Shown here: positions 5,376 through 6,378 of the stretch, piece by piece | Layout of the letters: every line of letters begins with the position of its first letter | How positions within the stretch are numbered: position 1 is the stretch's first letter | Origin: Noviherbaspirillum sp. | GTDB taxonomy: Bacteria; Pseudomonadota; Gammaproteobacteria; Burkholderiales; Burkholderiaceae | Assembly: GCA_028292785.1 (NCBI GenBank) | Contig: JAQGLQ010000004.1 | Location: 1-6,378, forward strand | DNA: 6,378 nt | Reading direction: 5' to 3' | Position numbers and translations under genes: made by a program | The notes under the pieces: model-generated | Told to the model about the DNA's origin: nothing | The model's database searches: none | Seen by the model: the letters and a program-made list of their open reading frames with translations, nothing else

Positions 5376-6378
5376 GTGAACCTTTCCATAGCCGCGGACA
5401 TAGCGGTCATCCAGTCTCTCAGTGCGGTTCCTGCGATCCTTCAAGCAGTTTGCGACATCACCGGCCTGCGCTTTGCCTGCGTTGCGCGCGTGACCGGAGA
5501 GTCATGGACCGCTGGCGCCGTTCTCGACAGGATTGGTTTCGGATTGCAGCCAGGTAACGCGCTCGACCTTGCCACTACATTATGCAACGAGGTTCGAAGC
5601 AGCAATGCCACGATCGTCATCGATAAAGCAAGCGACGATAAACAATACTGTCATCATCCCACTCCTCGAATGTATGGCTTCGAGAGCTATATCTCGATTC
5701 CGCTACGCCGGGCAAACGGCGAATTCTTCGGTACCCTCTGCGCCCTGGACCCGCTGCCATCAAAGGTGTCCGACACAAAAACCGTATCGACGCTGACGCT
5801 GTTTGCCGAATTGATTTCACTGCAGTTCGACGCGGAAAAGAAACGTGACGAAAGCAAAACCGCCTCGCTCGATGCGGCGAAAGGTACAGCGATGCACGAG
5901 AAGCGCTTCCAGCTCCTCGTCTCCGGCATCACCGATTACGCGATTTATATGCTGTCGCCGAAGGGCGTGGTGAGCAGCTGGAATGCGGGTGCACAACGCT
6001 TCAAGGGTTACAGCGCGGATGAAATTCTTGGTCACCATTTTTCCCGTTTCTACACGGAAGAAGACAAGGCGGCCGGCATCCCGGCCAAGGCCCTGCAGAT
6101 AGCGCTGGAAACCGGGAAATTCGAGGCGGAAGGCTGGCGCATGCGCAAGGATGGCAGCCGCTTCTGGGCCAGCGTCGTCATCGACCCGATTCACGACGGC
6201 GAGGGCGAGCTGGTTGGATTCGCCAAAATCACTCGGGACATCACCGAACGCAAGCAAGCCCAGGAAGCGCTGCATGCCAGTGAGGAGAGATTCCGGTTGT
6301 TGGTCCAAGGCGTCACCGACTATGCGATTTTCATGCTGTCGCTGTCCGGCGAAATCACCAACTGGAATGCCGGCGCCG
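5376..6378 (+). CDS. GAF-PAS-PAS sensory protein, N-terminal part (runs off window end)
   Basis: This frame is open from after TAA 5313 to the window edge. The only usable start before the GAF domain is GTG 5376, with a weak ribosome site (GGG at 5367-5369), giving 334 visible residues. A GAF domain covers about 5-140 (IAVIQSLSAVPAILQAVC, FACVARV, YCHHPTPRMYGFESYISIP, FFGTLCALDP). A charged, probably helical linker follows at about 145-176. PAS1 with its PAC part spans about 177-292 (RFQLLVSGITDYAIYML, SWNAGAQRFKGYSADEILG, RKDGSRFWASVVIDPI, DITERKQAQ). A second PAS begins at 305 (RFRLLVQGVTDYAIFML, NWNAGA). Such proteins sense small molecules, redox state or light in the cytoplasm and pass the signal to a C-terminal kinase or cyclic-di-GMP domain, here outside the window, so the output is unknown. 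The GAF lacks an attached phytochrome PHY-type sequence in the visible part. No transmembrane segment is seen. Confidence 0.9.
   Translation, partial: MNLSIAADIAVIQSLSAVPAILQAVCDITGLRFACVARVTGESWTAGAVLDRIGFGLQPGNALDLATTLCNEVRSSNATIVIDKASDDKQYCHHPTPRMYGFESYISIPLRRANGEFFGTLCALDPLPSKVSDTKTVSTLTLFAELISLQFDAEKKRDESKTASLDAAKGTAMHEKRFQLLVSGITDYAIYMLSPKGVVSSWNAGAQRFKGYSADEILGHHFSRFYTEEDKAAGIPAKALQIALETGKFEAEGWRMRKDGSRFWASVVIDPIHDGEGELVGFAKITRDITERKQAQEALHASEERFRLLVQGVTDYAIFMLSLSGEITNWNAGA

Noticed and set aside
5195..5557. 120-codon plus-strand frame before the sensor
   Set aside because: Its second half overlaps the GAF domain in a different frame, it has no good ribosome site, and its product shows no domain.
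5817..6308. 163-codon minus-strand frame
   Set aside because: It lies antisense to the PAS1 domain, which is unmistakable on the plus strand.

Overview
The window looks like a GC-rich betaproteobacterial chromosome, most likely Burkholderiales. The basis is a Bug-type periplasmic binding protein (a family strongly expanded in that order) beside aromatic-degradation genes, and a GAF/PAS sensor of a style common in Burkholderiales. This assignment is inference, because no rRNA or other phylogenetic marker is present.

Positions 1-2879 form a plus-strand catabolic block. It begins with the 3' two thirds of a meta-cleavage-product (C-C bond) hydrolase resembling BphD/MhpC. A complete Bug/TctC-type solute-binding protein (685-1680) follows. 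Then, 23 bp later, comes a complete Rieske non-haem iron oxygenase alpha subunit of the phthalate-dioxygenase-like group (1704-2879). Together these suggest capture of an aromatic acid, its oxygenation, and hydrolysis of a ring-fission product. The electron-transfer reductase, the ring-cleavage dioxygenase and the TctA/TctB membrane permease are not in the window.

Positions 3024-3887 (minus) encode a GntR-family FadR/FCD regulator convergent with the catabolic genes, and so a candidate controller of them. Its effector domain appears to have lost three of the four usual metal-ligand positions. The 343 bp upstream of it (3888-4230) hold a cluster of short perfect inverted repeats, a plausible minus-strand promoter and a weak 36-codon ORF.

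Positions 4231-4955 (minus) are a two-gene unit. A 56-residue single-pass membrane protein overlaps by 4 bp (ATGA) the start of an NlpC/P60 cell-wall hydrolase lipoprotein. A 7-bp inverted repeat overlaps the -35 position of its predicted promoter.

Positions 4974-5375 are a divergent non-coding spacer. From about 5376 (plus) an open frame runs off the window end and encodes the N-terminal part of a GAF-PAS-PAS sensory protein, probably a histidine kinase or other signalling enzyme whose output domain lies outside. No tRNA, rRNA, CRISPR array, insertion sequence or convincing intrinsic terminator was seen. I see no clearly new multi-gene system; the points most worth a second look are the degenerate FCD regulator with its repeat-rich upstream region and the coupled small-membrane-protein/NlpC pair.
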